A stretch of DNA of 64,000 nucleotides from Chloroflexus aurantiacus J-10-fl (lineage in GTDB: Bacteria; Chloroflexota; Chloroflexia; Chloroflexales; Chloroflexaceae): contig NC_010175.1 in assembly GCF_000018865.1 (NCBI RefSeq), positions 1,798,001 to 1,862,000 on the forward strand, read 5' to 3'. The position numbers and the translations under genes are program-made. The notes beneath the pieces were generated by a model. That model was not told the origin of the DNA. It saw nothing but the letters and a program-made list of their open reading frames with translations, and ran no database searches. Of the stretch, positions 36,858 through 45,546 are shown piece after piece (the stretch's first letter is position 1; every line of letters begins with the position of its first letter).

Positions 36858-37157
36858 TCAGGAATGAGAAGTTGTCGATTCCTCAAAGTTATGCCGAATA
36901 AGAGCGATTAAAGCGCTAATCGCTTCTTGAGCTTGATCGCCCTGAGCTACGATCTCTACTGTATCGCCTTGATTAACTGCTAGCGTTAGTACACCTAGCG
37001 CACTTTTAGCATTGACTGGTGGCTTCGAACCATTCAACTTACGAACCGTAATGGAACAGGGAAATCTAGCTGCCAGTGTCACGAAACGCGCTGCAGGACG
37101 AGCATGCAGACCTGCTGGATGATCAATAGTAATGATTGTTGAGACTTGTGTGTTCAT
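36858..37157 (-). CDS. HPr phosphocarrier protein of the glucitol-type cluster
   Basis: 99 residues. Phospho-His18 is in DHPAGLHARPAARFV. Unlike the dha-cluster HPr, it keeps the regulatory site NAKSALGVLTLAV with Ser52 in the Ser46 position, so it could be controlled by an HPr kinase. ATG 37157 lies 2 nt after the oxidoreductase stop; a GTG at 37166 would overlap that gene. Ends with a short Ser/Thr tail (EESTTSHS). Confidence 0.9.
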   Translation of the reverse strand: MNTQVSTIITIDHPAGLHARPAARFVTLAARFPCSITVRKLNGSKPPVNAKSALGVLTLAVNQGDTVEIVAQGDQAQEAISALIALIRHNFEESTTSHS

Positions 37158-37159
37158 AG

Positions 37160-38464
37160 CTAACACCCCAATAATTGATCTTGTTCCTGACGAAGCTGAA
37201 AAATAACCTGGCTTTTGTTCAATTCAACCTCATCATAGTGAATTGGACAATGTGCTTTAATAGGACGTATCACCGTTGCCCCAACGATCAAACCTAACGG
37301 CACTTCACCATCACGATGAGCTTTTTCAAATTGTTCAATCATGCCGTATACGGTAAAGCCACCTAAAGCGTCTATAACCTCTCCAGGATATAGATCACGT
37401 TTAGCATAAGCTACCGTCTCTGCAACAGGTGAACGAGAAGTAGCAAGAAACCTTTCCTTCTCAAGTGCAACTCGTGCCACAGTAATAGGTGCTTCAAGAT
37501 TTGCAAGGTGGTAAGGACGATATAATGTCCAATAGTTATGATCGGCATGACCAAGCAATCTGAGATAACGCAAGTCACGAATGATTTTAGGCTGATCCGT
37601 GGTAATAACCACAAATACACCAGGTGCCACATCACCAACTGCAAAATCAACCACTTTCGTGTTATTAAAAATACCACCCAGTGCTTTAGGAATAAACACT
37701 TTTGGTAAATCTGCTACTGTACAAGAGGGACCATATCCTCCTGTTACTTCTGGTGCATACCCAAGAGCATTGCCGATTGCAGTCATTTCAACCATGGTTT
37801 TTGTACCATCTACAAATGATGTCAACATTTTAGGATTCATGCCTTGTTTCTGCGCTTGTAGTCGCAGACGATCAGGCGTAGCTGTCCGATCAAGGGGATT
37901 GTTCTTTCCTTTACCAATATAGGCCACCTCAAAACCCAGTGCATCAGCAAAATCAAACAGTTCTTTGATGGCACCGGGTTCATCGCCTGCGGCAAGAGTA
38001 TAAATTACACCTCTCTCGGCAGCTAATTTAGCTAAACGATAACCAATCGTAGCATCTGTTTCAACATTCATATTGACAACATGCTTACTATGTTGGATAG
38101 CAGCATAGCAAACACGAGCACCAACTTCAGGGATACCAGTGCATTCTAAGATAACATCCAGATTTGCAATCTGAACGAGAAAAGCCGCATCAACTGTTGC
38201 AATTCGATGACCTGAATCAATTAACTCAGCTGCCCTTTCTGGATCCTCATCAAGATGAATAATCATCTCGGGTGATACACCACTCTCTAAATAACCACTT
38301 TCTGCTTGACCGGGGATAATATCCGCAACCGCTACCACTCGCAAACCTTCCATCCTTTCAGTCTGACTAATAAAGCCGACGCCCATCTGTCCGGCACCAA
38401 CCAAACCTACTCGTATCATCTTTTGGTGTTGGGAATATTGAATGAGACGTTCTCGTAAAGACAT
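37160..38464 (-). CDS. NAD(P)-dependent oxidoreductase with C-terminal SAF domain (COG4091-like)
   Basis: 434 residues. Residues 16-150 form a Rossmann fold (IRVGLVGAGQMGVGFISQ) related to homoserine dehydrogenase. The middle has GDEPGAIKELFDFADALG and KGKNNPLDRTATPDRL. The C-terminal part (YAKRDLYPGEVIDALGGFTV onwards) is a SAF domain. COG4091 proteins are called predicted homoserine dehydrogenases, but the real substrate is not established as far as I know. Here it sits between PTS components, so it probably acts on the phosphorylated substrate that the permease delivers. ATG 38464 has AAAGGA upstream. A 214-nt AT-rich gap with a perfect palindrome precedes it. Confidence 0.85.
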   Translation of the reverse strand: MSLRERLIQYSQHQKMIRVGLVGAGQMGVGFISQTERMEGLRVVAVADIIPGQAESGYLESGVSPEMIIHLDEDPERAAELIDSGHRIATVDAAFLVQIANLDVILECTGIPEVGARVCYAAIQHSKHVVNMNVETDATIGYRLAKLAAERGVIYTLAAGDEPGAIKELFDFADALGFEVAYIGKGKNNPLDRTATPDRLRLQAQKQGMNPKMLTSFVDGTKTMVEMTAIGNALGYAPEVTGGYGPSCTVADLPKVFIPKALGGIFNNTKVVDFAVGDVAPGVFVVITTDQPKIIRDLRYLRLLGHADHNYWTLYRPYHLANLEAPITVARVALEKERFLATSRSPVAETVAYAKRDLYPGEVIDALGGFTVYGMIEQFEKAHRDGEVPLGLIVGATVIRPIKAHCPIHYDEVELNKSQVIFQLRQEQDQLLGC

Positions 38465-38553
38465 GGCATAAATCCTTTCGGGCTAAAATTTCTTCCGGGT
38501 GAAAAGTATATGCGCCACCAAAATTAAAGTCAGAAAGAGCAAAGATATCCATC

Positions 38554-38573
38554 ACATGTCATTCTTGACATGT
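38554..38573. promoter_or_regulatory. Perfect palindrome inside the PTS operon
   Basis: ACATGTCA-TTCT-TGACATGT: 8-bp arms, 4-nt centre. It lies in the only long internal gap of the cluster (38465-38678), 90 nt before the oxidoreductase start. It could be an operator for an internal promoter, or a processing hairpin setting the PTS/oxidoreductase ratio; there is no U-tract for termination. Confidence 0.5.
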
Positions 38574-38678
38574 ATTTTTAACGATTAATTAAATTGATTC
38601 GAAATTTAATATTTTATCCTGCAATTAACTTCTTTGAAACAAGATTATAATATTGAGTAATAAAACATCTCGTTCCAA

Positions 38679-39044
38679 TTAAGGATCAGACGCAAAACCA
38701 AAGGTTTCGCCTATTTTAATGTGTGGGAGTGGGCGCATCTCAACACAAATGTCACCAGGCATTTCAGGGGTTTTCTCTCCATTGAACTTGATTACGAAAT
38801 GACCAAGTGAACATAAGTTTTGATTCGCAACCTCTCCCACAGCAAGGACTGTGAAACGCTCATCACCAATGTAAAACACGTCTCCCACGACTACATCTGA
38901 GATGAGCGTTCCACCATCGTGAAGAATGGCAAAGCTACGTAATTCGTCCGGCGCATTTTGTCCGAAGAAAACCATTATCCCTGCCGAACAAAACTCGTCG
39001 ACAAGCGGACCAATTGCAGAAATAGTCGCTGAAAATTTGATCAT
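38679..39044 (-). CDS. srlB: PTS glucitol/sorbitol-family EIIA component
   Basis: 121 residues, the length of EIIA-Gut. The start KFSATISAIGPLVDEFCSAG, then FAILHDGGTLISDVVVGDVF and NLCSLGHFVIKFNG match the family. His42 in ILHDGG is the likely phospho-acceptor. It takes phosphate from HPr and passes it to the EIIB cysteine. ATG 39044 has a weak ribosome-binding site. It lies 17 nt after the EIIB gene. Confidence 0.88.
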   Translation of the reverse strand: MIKFSATISAIGPLVDEFCSAGIMVFFGQNAPDELRSFAILHDGGTLISDVVVGDVFYIGDERFTVLAVGEVANQNLCSLGHFVIKFNGEKTPEMPGDICVEMRPLPHIKIGETFGFASDP

Positions 39045-39061
39045 GCGAATGCCCGCTAGTA

Positions 39062-39448
39062 TTACTCATCGATCAATTCCACATCTTCCGGTCTTACACC
39101 CGAGACAAAATATTCTTCAGTGATAAAGCGCATCAATGGACCAGAAGGCGAGGTTGGATAGATATCAACGGTCGGTACTTTTTTCATAGGATAGACGCCA
39201 ATGCGCGCAGTACCTCCACAATCGATCACAGCAACCGCAATTTCACTAAAATCGGCCTTTGATTTAAACCCATCAAACGGTCGCCCACCAGTCAGATTAG
39301 CGATATGTTGAGCCAGAGGATGAATACCGCCACCAGTTACTGAATAAATGAGATCCCTTCCCGGTTTCGGTTCAATAATGAGAGGCCCCCCCCAACCCTT
39401 CGGTCCCTTCTTAATCCGAACCTTGCGGTACTTTTTCACCTCAGTCAT
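39062..39448 (-). CDS. srlE: PTS glucitol/sorbitol-family EIIB, N-terminal (phosphorylated) half
   Basis: 128 residues. KGPKGWGGPLIIEPKPG, then YSVTGGGIHPLAQHIANL and the phosphocysteine loop AVIDCGGTARIGVYPMKKV identify the soluble EIIB-Gut domain. In E. coli this domain and the membrane part encoded next door form one SrlE chain; here they are two genes. I start at ATG 39448 because AGGAGG is 8 nt upstream, better spacing than for ATG 39454. Confidence 0.88.
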   Translation of the reverse strand: MTEVKKYRKVRIKKGPKGWGGPLIIEPKPGRDLIYSVTGGGIHPLAQHIANLTGGRPFDGFKSKADFSEIAVAVIDCGGTARIGVYPMKKVPTVDIYPTSPSGPLMRFITEEYFVSGVRPEDVELIDE

Positions 39449-39520
39449 AGACATATCCTCCTTTCTTGATTTGATTCGGGTATGAAGCTTGAGACAAAGT
39501 TGCTTCATACCCTTCAAAGA

Positions 39521-40054
39521 TCAAAGACCAACGCTGAAGATCCAAGCGATGATGACAGCAATAGGACCGGTAATAAGTCGAGAGAACAGTACTGCCGGCA
39601 CCCCAACTTCGACCGTCTCAGGCTCAGCTTCACCTAATGCCAGACCAACAGGGATAAAATCGCATCCTACTTGTGGGTTGATAGCAAATAAAGCAGGCAA
39701 GGCAACATATGCCGGGAGTGCCTGGCTGGCAAACTGAGTTCCTAATAACGTGCCTATAATCTGGGCAATCACGGCACCTGGACCGAGAAGTGGCGATAGT
39801 ACCGGCAAACCGATTATAAGTGACATAATAACCAGGCCTACAGGATTTGTAGCCAGTGGTTGCAAGGCTCGCGCCAAAATATCGCCAATGCCGGTGGCGA
39901 GAATAACACCGATAATGAAAGAGATAAATGCCATGAAGGGCAGGATATTTTTCACAACCTGATCGATAGCTTCTCGCCCTGATTGGTAGAGCACACCGAC
40001 TACTTTTCCCGCTCCGCGACCGATGCGCTCTAACAGCTTTGTTATACCCTCCAT
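39521..40054 (-). CDS. PTS glucitol/sorbitol-family EIIB, C-terminal membrane half
   Basis: 177 residues, corresponding to the C-terminal EIIBC-Gut domain. The first 30 residues are a cytoplasmic helix (TKLLERIGRGAGKVVGVLYQ). About four membrane helices follow, with the conserved loops IGLPVLSPLLGPGAVIAQII and FAINPQVGCDFIPVGLALGE. With EIIC it forms the transport channel. Its own strong AGGAGG site before ATG 40054 shows that the split is a genuine gene boundary and not a frameshift. Confidence 0.88.
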   Translation of the reverse strand: MEGITKLLERIGRGAGKVVGVLYQSGREAIDQVVKNILPFMAFISFIIGVILATGIGDILARALQPLATNPVGLVIMSLIIGLPVLSPLLGPGAVIAQIIGTLLGTQFASQALPAYVALPALFAINPQVGCDFIPVGLALGEAEPETVEVGVPAVLFSRLITGPIAVIIAWIFSVGL

Positions 40055-40065
40055 CGCCTTACCTC

Positions 40066-40614
40066 CTAAGCCGCATAGGCTACACGTCGTGCCAACAGGA
40101 ATGCAGTTATTCGCTCAGTAACAAGACCACGAATGAAGATGACAATTAAGCCAACTATCAGATAACGTACTGCCAGTGCCGCTGTTTCTTCACTGCCGTA
40201 GCCAGCAGTTATACCTTGGGCAATACCTGCCCACACAAATAACTCGCCTGGATTCACGTGAGGAAAAATACCAAGTGGGGGATGAACGAAAGATACTGCT
40301 GCATCGTAGAACGCTGGTTTGTAGCGCTCGGGCAGGAAGCGTCCCATTGTGTATGCCATCGGATTGGTGAGAACGAAGACGGATACAACCGGTAAGACCA
40401 AATAACGTAATGGGGTGTACAGAAAACCCTCTTTGCCGGCTGCCTCTCCAATCTTATCGATCCGCTCCTGGCCGATAAGTGCAACCAGAGCATTGAAGGC
40501 TGTCAGTAGTACAATGACAAGTGGAACAATACCGGTTACCAGTCCGACGAACGTCTCAGCGCCCTTCTGGAATAAGCCGATGAACCATACAGCGGCATCA
40601 ACTAAAAATTCCAT
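40066..40614 (-). CDS. srlA: PTS glucitol/sorbitol-family EIIC permease
   Basis: 182 residues with about four membrane segments. LFQKGAETFVGLVTGIVPLV, YLVLPVVSVFVLTNPMAYTM and GIFPHVNPGELFVWAGIAQG are the family hallmarks of EIIC-Gut. It binds and carries the polyol-like substrate. The start ATG 40614 follows GGGAGG; the next gene begins 11 nt after its stop. The actual sugar cannot be told from sequence. Confidence 0.9.
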   Translation of the reverse strand: MEFLVDAAVWFIGLFQKGAETFVGLVTGIVPLVIVLLTAFNALVALIGQERIDKIGEAAGKEGFLYTPLRYLVLPVVSVFVLTNPMAYTMGRFLPERYKPAFYDAAVSFVHPPLGIFPHVNPGELFVWAGIAQGITAGYGSEETAALAVRYLIVGLIVIFIRGLVTERITAFLLARRVAYAA

Positions 40615-40699
40615 TGCCTACCTCCCTGAATAACTAAGCTACGATTAGACCACTCCCAGACCCTGCGCACACTTTCGACTTGTATGACCTCCTTTCAGC

Positions 40700-41173
40700 T
40701 CAATTCCGCAAAGAAGTGGTTTCGGCAGAAGGAGTCGACTCAACAAAAGTCTGATCCCGCTCCTCTATCTGCCGTGCTTTGAATTCAACGATATGCTGAG
40801 CCGCATTCCGCAAGGCAAGGACAAGTTTTGGATGAATGTGTCTGGGAAGTGATATGCTCTCGTCTAACAAATCACGGACATTTATGCCTTCTAATCCAGG
40901 TAGCGGCTTAAGTCTTGCTAGCACTGTCCATCCAGATAGTTGTTCACAATGACAAATTTCGTTTGTCTCTGGATCGACAACGAGAATAGCATATTGCCGA
41001 CGCCTCCAGGCAGATCCTGCCATCCCAACTGATACCAGGCGACCAGACCTGCGCAGTTGACTTACTCGGCCGTAGAATTGACGTAATTGAAAATAGGAAA
41101 GGAACAATTGCAAAATCCAGGCAGCGGCCAACCCAAGAATGATAGTACTTGCAGTAATATCTATTGGCTGCAT
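40700..41173 (-). CDS. gutM: GutM-type glucitol operon activator
   Basis: 157 residues. One N-terminal membrane helix (about 6-28, TIILGLAAAWILQLFLSYFQ), then a basic soluble domain with LRRSGRLVSVGMAGSAWRRR, AILVVDPETNEICHCEQLSG and GINVRDLL, as in GutM/SrlM. In enterobacteria GutM activates the glucitol operon; here its membrane anchor and place between the E2 and permease genes suggest a membrane-linked accessory of the permease. ATG 41173 follows GGGAGG; the longer frame to 41215 is rejected. Confidence 0.82.
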   Translation of the reverse strand: MQPIDITASTIILGLAAAWILQLFLSYFQLRQFYGRVSQLRRSGRLVSVGMAGSAWRRRQYAILVVDPETNEICHCEQLSGWTVLARLKPLPGLEGINVRDLLDESISLPRHIHPKLVLALRNAAQHIVEFKARQIEERDQTFVESTPSAETTSLRN

Positions 41174-41186
41174 ATCACCTCCCATT

Positions 41187-42572
41187 TTATAACAACATAA
41201 CCTGTGGATCCTCAAGCACTACCTTGAGATCGTGAAGAAAAGCAGCAGCCACCGCCCCATCGACAACTCTGTGATCGACACAAAGTGTAAGCTTCACAAG
41301 GGGACGAACTGAAATTCCATTATTTTCATCAGCAACAACCTCTCGACATACTGCACCAACCGCCAAAATAGCAACCTGTGGAGGATTGATAATTGCCGAA
41401 AAGCGCTCTATACCAAACATACCAAGGTTAGAGATAGAGAAAGTACCATCTACGACCTCATCTGGACGTAGTTTATCAGTACGAGCCCGCTGACTCAGGT
41501 CGTCGATCTCTCGAGCTATTTGTAATATCCCCTTTTCATTTGCCTTTCGGATTACTGGTACAATCAACCCTTGTTCAAGCGCAACTGCAATACCAATATT
41601 AATTTCATCAACTAAGACGATCTGTTCCTCATGCCCAATTGATTGTAACCAGGCATTTAGGTAAGGGTGCCGTTTCAATGCCCATGCAGCACTCTTCACA
41701 AAAATAGCTGTCAAGCTAACTTTAGGCTGTTCGTCAAGATGGTGTCGATTAGCTTTAGCTCGCAGTGCTTCTACCTCAGTTACATCAACGCGTACCTCAA
41801 GCTGGATATGTGGAGCTTCCTGTGCACTCCGCTGGAGTCGGCGAGCAATGGTACGACGCATGCCTGTGAGCGGCAGCTTGCGATAACCGGATTGCGTTTG
41901 GGTATCACCAGTGATGGTTGAAGACGTCACAACATCTTCGGGTTGCTTGATTGGCCCAGACGTGGTAAATGTCGCATCTAATGAAGATCTGGTAGCCAAA
42001 TAATTTTGCACATCACTGGATTGCACACGATGATGAGGACCCGTACCTTTCACTTTGCTTATATCAATACCTGCTTCACGTGCTAATCGGCGTGCTGCCG
42101 GCACCGCTCGAACTTTATTCATTGATAACTGCCGTAGAGTGTTTTCTACGTCACGACGAAGGATTCGTCCGTTTGGACCACTACCCTGGATTCGGTCAAG
42201 AGACAATCCAACTGTGCGAGCTACCCGTTCAGCAAGCGGTGTTGCCTTCGGCTCGCTGCGTTGTGAAGGTGCAGAGTTAACAACCATATGATGGTCTGTG
42301 CCGCTCTGACTTGCGGATTGCACCCCTACTTCTTCGAGTGGCATAATGTACGCGATAACTTCCGTTACCGGTACGACGTCACCTTCTCGATAGCGCACAT
42401 TACCAAGTACACCACGTGCAGGTGCTTCAACCTCCATATTGACCTTATCAGTAGTTACTTCAACAATCGGTTCGCCAATATCAACCAAATCACCCTCACG
42501 TTTAATCCAGCGAACAATTTCTGCAGTCTCCTGGGTAAAGCCAAATTTTGGCATAATTACTTCACGCACCAT
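41187..42572 (-). CDS. 2-oxoacid/acetoin dehydrogenase complex E2 (dihydrolipoyl acyltransferase)
   Basis: 461 residues. Lipoyl domain 1-80 with lipoylated Lys43 in TTDKVNME. There are two consecutive peripheral-subunit-binding domains: 111-148 (PLAERVARTVGLSLDRIQG) and 157-193 (VPAARRLAREAGIDISKVKG). Catalytic domain from about 230, ending with the active-site motif VDHRVVDGA. It forms the core that moves the acyl group from E1 to CoA. Most bacterial E2 chains have one such binding domain, so the tandem pair is unusual. No E3 gene is in the cluster. ATG 42572 follows GAGGA. Confidence 0.9.
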   Translation of the reverse strand: MVREVIMPKFGFTQETAEIVRWIKREGDLVDIGEPIVEVTTDKVNMEVEAPARGVLGNVRYREGDVVPVTEVIAYIMPLEEVGVQSASQSGTDHHMVVNSAPSQRSEPKATPLAERVARTVGLSLDRIQGSGPNGRILRRDVENTLRQLSMNKVRAVPAARRLAREAGIDISKVKGTGPHHRVQSSDVQNYLATRSSLDATFTTSGPIKQPEDVVTSSTITGDTQTQSGYRKLPLTGMRRTIARRLQRSAQEAPHIQLEVRVDVTEVEALRAKANRHHLDEQPKVSLTAIFVKSAAWALKRHPYLNAWLQSIGHEEQIVLVDEINIGIAVALEQGLIVPVIRKANEKGILQIAREIDDLSQRARTDKLRPDEVVDGTFSISNLGMFGIERFSAIINPPQVAILAVGAVCREVVADENNGISVRPLVKLTLCVDHRVVDGAVAAAFLHDLKVVLEDPQVMLL

Positions 42573-42579
42573 TGTTTCC

Positions 42580-43566
42580 TCACACTCTTAATGCTACTAA
42601 ATCACGAGCAGCCGCAATAATATTTTCAATCTGAGGCACTGCGTGATATTCAAGAGTTCGGTTATATGGGATGGGAATATCGAGTCCACCAAGTCGGCAA
42701 ATAGGCGCCTCGAGGTAATCAAAGGCCGTACTTTCAGCGATCCGAGCAGCGATCTCGCCACCAAAGCCAGCCATCTTAACAGCTTCATGCACTATTAACA
42801 CCTTACCGGTTTTTACCACCGACTCTAGAATTGGTTCATCATCTAAAGGTCGCAACGTTCGCGGATCAATGATTTCTGCTTCTATTCCTTCTCGAGCCAA
42901 TTGTTCAGCAGCTTCAAGTGCTCGTTGTACCATCACCGAAGTGGCAACAATTGTGACATCACGACCCTGGCGAACTACGTGACTCTTTCCAAGAGGAACT
43001 CGATATATATCTTCTGGTACAACACCTTTTGTTTTATACAAAAGCTTATGTTCGATAAATATGACAGGGTTATTGTCTTCAATCGATGCGATGAGCAATC
43101 CCTTCGCATCGTAGGGTGTTGCAGGCATTACTACTTTCAAGCCCGGTATATGAACAAACCAATTCTCCAAACTTTCTGAATGCTGAGCTGCCGCTCCGGT
43201 ACCTGCACCACCCGGCATGCGCAAAACGAAGGGTACGCTGGCTTTACCACCGAACATGAAACGAATCTTCGCTGCCTGCAATACTAACTGCTCCATACTG
43301 AGGGTAACAAAATCCATGAATTGAATCTCCCCTACAGGACGAAAACCTGTTAATGCTGCACCAATGCAAGCGCCAGCAATACCAGCTTCCGAAATCGGAG
43401 TGTCGATAACCCGATCTTCGCCGAATTCTTCGATTAACCCTGCTGTTGCACCGAATGCACCACCATACAAGCCAATATCTTCGCCAATCAAAAAAACCGT
43501 TTCATCTTCTTTCATCTTCTGCCGTAGGGCTTCACGAATTGCTTCGACATAAGTAATTTCACGCAT
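42580..43566 (-). CDS. 2-oxoacid/acetoin dehydrogenase E1 component, beta subunit
   Basis: 328 residues. [56 protein letters not shown] and [20 protein letters not shown] are standard E1-beta motifs. The C-terminal transketolase domain has [16 protein letters not shown] and [19 protein letters not shown]. It pairs with E1 alpha around thiamine diphosphate. ATG 43566 overlaps the E1-alpha stop by eight bases, so the subunits are made in step. Pyruvate, acetoin and branched-chain enzymes look alike here; the acetoin-type branch is a guess from context. Confidence 0.9.
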   Translation of the reverse strand: MREITYVEAIREALRQKMKEDETVFLIGEDIGLYGGAFGATAGLIEEFGEDRVIDTPISEAGIAGACIGAALTGFRPVGEIQFMDFVTLSMEQLVLQAAKIRFMFGGKASVPFVLRMPGGAGTGAAAQHSESLENWFVHIPGLKVVMPATPYDAKGLLIASIEDNNPVIFIEHKLLYKTKGVVPEDIYRVPLGKSHVVRQGRDVTIVATSVMVQRALEAAEQLAREGIEAEIIDPRTLRPLDDEPILESVVKTGKVLIVHEAVKMAGFGGEIAARIAESTAFDYLEAPICRLGGLDIPIPYNRTLEYHAVPQIENIIAAARDLVALRV

Positions 43567-44563
43567 ACAATCCCTCAAAAATAGTATCAGGATCAGGTTC
43601 CGGACTGGCCTGAGCAAATTCGACCGCTTCCTCGATCATAGTCCGAGCTTGATCAACGATAGCTTTGAATTCAGCGTCACTCATTTGAATCAGTCTGGCT
43701 AATCGCATGATTGGATCACGAGATTGCCAATCTTTCACCTCATCACGACTCCGATAAGCTTGACGGTCACTCTTAGAATGACCTTTCCAACGATAGGTAA
43801 TCGCTTCAACAAGTGTTGGCCCATAACCACTTCGCGCTCTTGCCACAGCCTGGCGAACTGCTTCATACACTGCTAATGCATCGTTACCATCAACCGTTAT
43901 TCCAGCTATCGCATATGCAGCAGCTCGCTGGCTCAGGTGATTGAGTCTGCACGCTTTCTGGATCGGCATTGACATAGCGTATTGGTTGTTCTCACAGAGA
44001 TAAACCACGGGTAAGTTCCAGATACTGGCCATATTTAGGGATTCGTGAAAAGCACCAGTATTGACTGCACCATCACCAAAAATAGTGAGACAAACCTGAG
44101 AAGATCGGCGCTTTTTAATACTCAATCCAACACCAACTGAAATGGGAATACCACCACCAACAATACCATTTGCACCCAAATTATTCATTTCAACATTAGC
44201 AATGTGCATTGATCCACCACGACCACGGCAATATCCTGTTTCTTTGCCTAAAAACTCTGCCATCATTAGCCGTACATCACTACCCCAGGCCAGACAATGT
44301 CCATGGCCACGATGATGGTTAAGCAAATAATCTCCAGGTTTCATCGCTGCAGAAGCACCTATCGCCACAGCCTCCTGCCCGATCGAAAGATGCATCGTGC
44401 CGTGTACTAATCCACGCGCAAACAGTTCTTCGGCTTTTTCTTCAAAAGCACGAATAATCTGCATTCTAAGCACCCATTCACGCAAGCGTTCATTCCCTAA
44501 TTCGTTGATGAGCTTACTATGATCGGGAGAGAAAATCTCTGATGTAGACATGAGCATTTCCAT
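43559..44563 (-). CDS. 2-oxoacid/acetoin dehydrogenase E1 component, alpha subunit
   Basis: 334 residues. The thiamine diphosphate motif is [18 protein letters not shown] followed by [37 protein letters not shown] and [19 protein letters not shown] precede it. The phosphorylation-loop region reads [20 protein letters not shown]. It decarboxylates or cleaves a 2-oxoacid or alpha-diketone and hands the acyl group to E2 lipoate. The start lies 17 nt after the SorC regulator stop; three in-frame ATGs (44563, 44557, 44551) are possible. Confidence 0.9.
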   Translation of the reverse strand: MEMLMSTSEIFSPDHSKLINELGNERLREWVLRMQIIRAFEEKAEELFARGLVHGTMHLSIGQEAVAIGASAAMKPGDYLLNHHRGHGHCLAWGSDVRLMMAEFLGKETGYCRGRGGSMHIANVEMNNLGANGIVGGGIPISVGVGLSIKKRRSSQVCLTIFGDGAVNTGAFHESLNMASIWNLPVVYLCENNQYAMSMPIQKACRLNHLSQRAAAYAIAGITVDGNDALAVYEAVRQAVARARSGYGPTLVEAITYRWKGHSKSDRQAYRSRDEVKDWQSRDPIMRLARLIQMSDAEFKAIVDQARTMIEEAVEFAQASPEPDPDTIFEGLYA

Positions 44564-44580
44564 AAGTATGACTTATCTCC

Positions 44581-45546
44581 TCACAGAGTTCCATCACCCT
44601 CAAAAAACTTCTGTATTCGGAGGGCAGCTATTTCATCAGTCACTAAATAATTGATGAACTTTGCACGGCTGGCTGCCACAATAGGCAAAGCTTTCGATTG
44701 ACCTCCAGCAACCCCGATCCGCACTGGGATAGAGCACAAGGTCGCAGGATCTACTCCGACAATACAACGTGTTAATGGGGTGTTTACCAGATTACCATCA
44801 ATATCCACATGAATAGCGCACACATCACCTACTGCACCTGCTTCGCGCAATGACTCCAATTGGTAAGAGTCGAGATACCCTGCACGCAAGAGGCTGGCAT
44901 GCTCAACATCGATAGTACCAATACCAACTAATGCGAGATCAATCTGCTTGAACTGATACATTACCCGTCTAATGTGGGGGGCATTGAGTAGTGCAAGCTT
45001 CGTTGTTTCGCTATCAACAATTAGTGGTAATGGGAGGGTTGAATATTGCCCCCCGAGTAAACGCGCCAAACGTCTGGCCAGCTCTGGTCCATCAATGTCT
45101 GAGTTCAGTGTACCTAGAGAGCCGATCATTTGAATAACTCTCAATCCCTCCAACGTTTGACTGTGTACTGCATTGACAGTTTCATATACCGCTGTTCCCC
45201 ATGAAGTACCGATAATTATGTGCTCTTGCAGATGAGCCTCCAGGAGGAGCGCTGCCAGCGCTCCCAAGCGACGAAGCATTTCAGAATGACCTAAGGAGCC
45301 GCGCTGTAGGACGCGAACTTCTTTGAGCTGGAGAACCTTCTGTAAATACACCTCAAGTTCTCGTACTCGTTGAAGTGGGTAATGAATTCGAATCTCCACG
45401 ATACTCTGCTCACGCGCTTCGCTTATAAGGCGTGAAATCATTGATCGTGAATAACCTAGTTTCTGAGCAATCTGACTCTGTGTCAGTTGTTGCTCGAAAT
45501 ACATTTCGGCAATCCTTGCCAAAAGCTCCATGCGACGAGTTTCCAT
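44581..45546 (-). CDS. SorC/DeoR-type sugar-responsive transcriptional regulator
   Basis: 321 residues. The N-terminal helix-turn-helix (QQLTQSQIAQKLGYSRSMIS) and the large C-terminal sugar-phosphate-binding domain (IIIGTSWGTAVYETVNAV, LALVGIGTIDVEHASLL, GVAGGQSKALPIVAASRAKF) define the SorC family. It probably senses the phosphorylated PTS substrate and controls the whole twelve-gene unit, of which it is the first gene. A matching palindrome lies about 70 nt upstream. ATG 45546. Confidence 0.9.
   Translation of the reverse strand: METRRMELLARIAEMYFEQQLTQSQIAQKLGYSRSMISRLISEAREQSIVEIRIHYPLQRVRELEVYLQKVLQLKEVRVLQRGSLGHSEMLRRLGALAALLLEAHLQEHIIIGTSWGTAVYETVNAVHSQTLEGLRVIQMIGSLGTLNSDIDGPELARRLARLLGGQYSTLPLPLIVDSETTKLALLNAPHIRRVMYQFKQIDLALVGIGTIDVEHASLLRAGYLDSYQLESLREAGAVGDVCAIHVDIDGNLVNTPLTRCIVGVDPATLCSIPVRIGVAGGQSKALPIVAASRAKFINYLVTDEIAALRIQKFFEGDGTL

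Noticed and set aside
39521-40054. EIIB split read as a frameshifted srlE pseudogene
   Set aside because: Each half has its own strong ribosome-binding site and start codon, and all key residues are intact.
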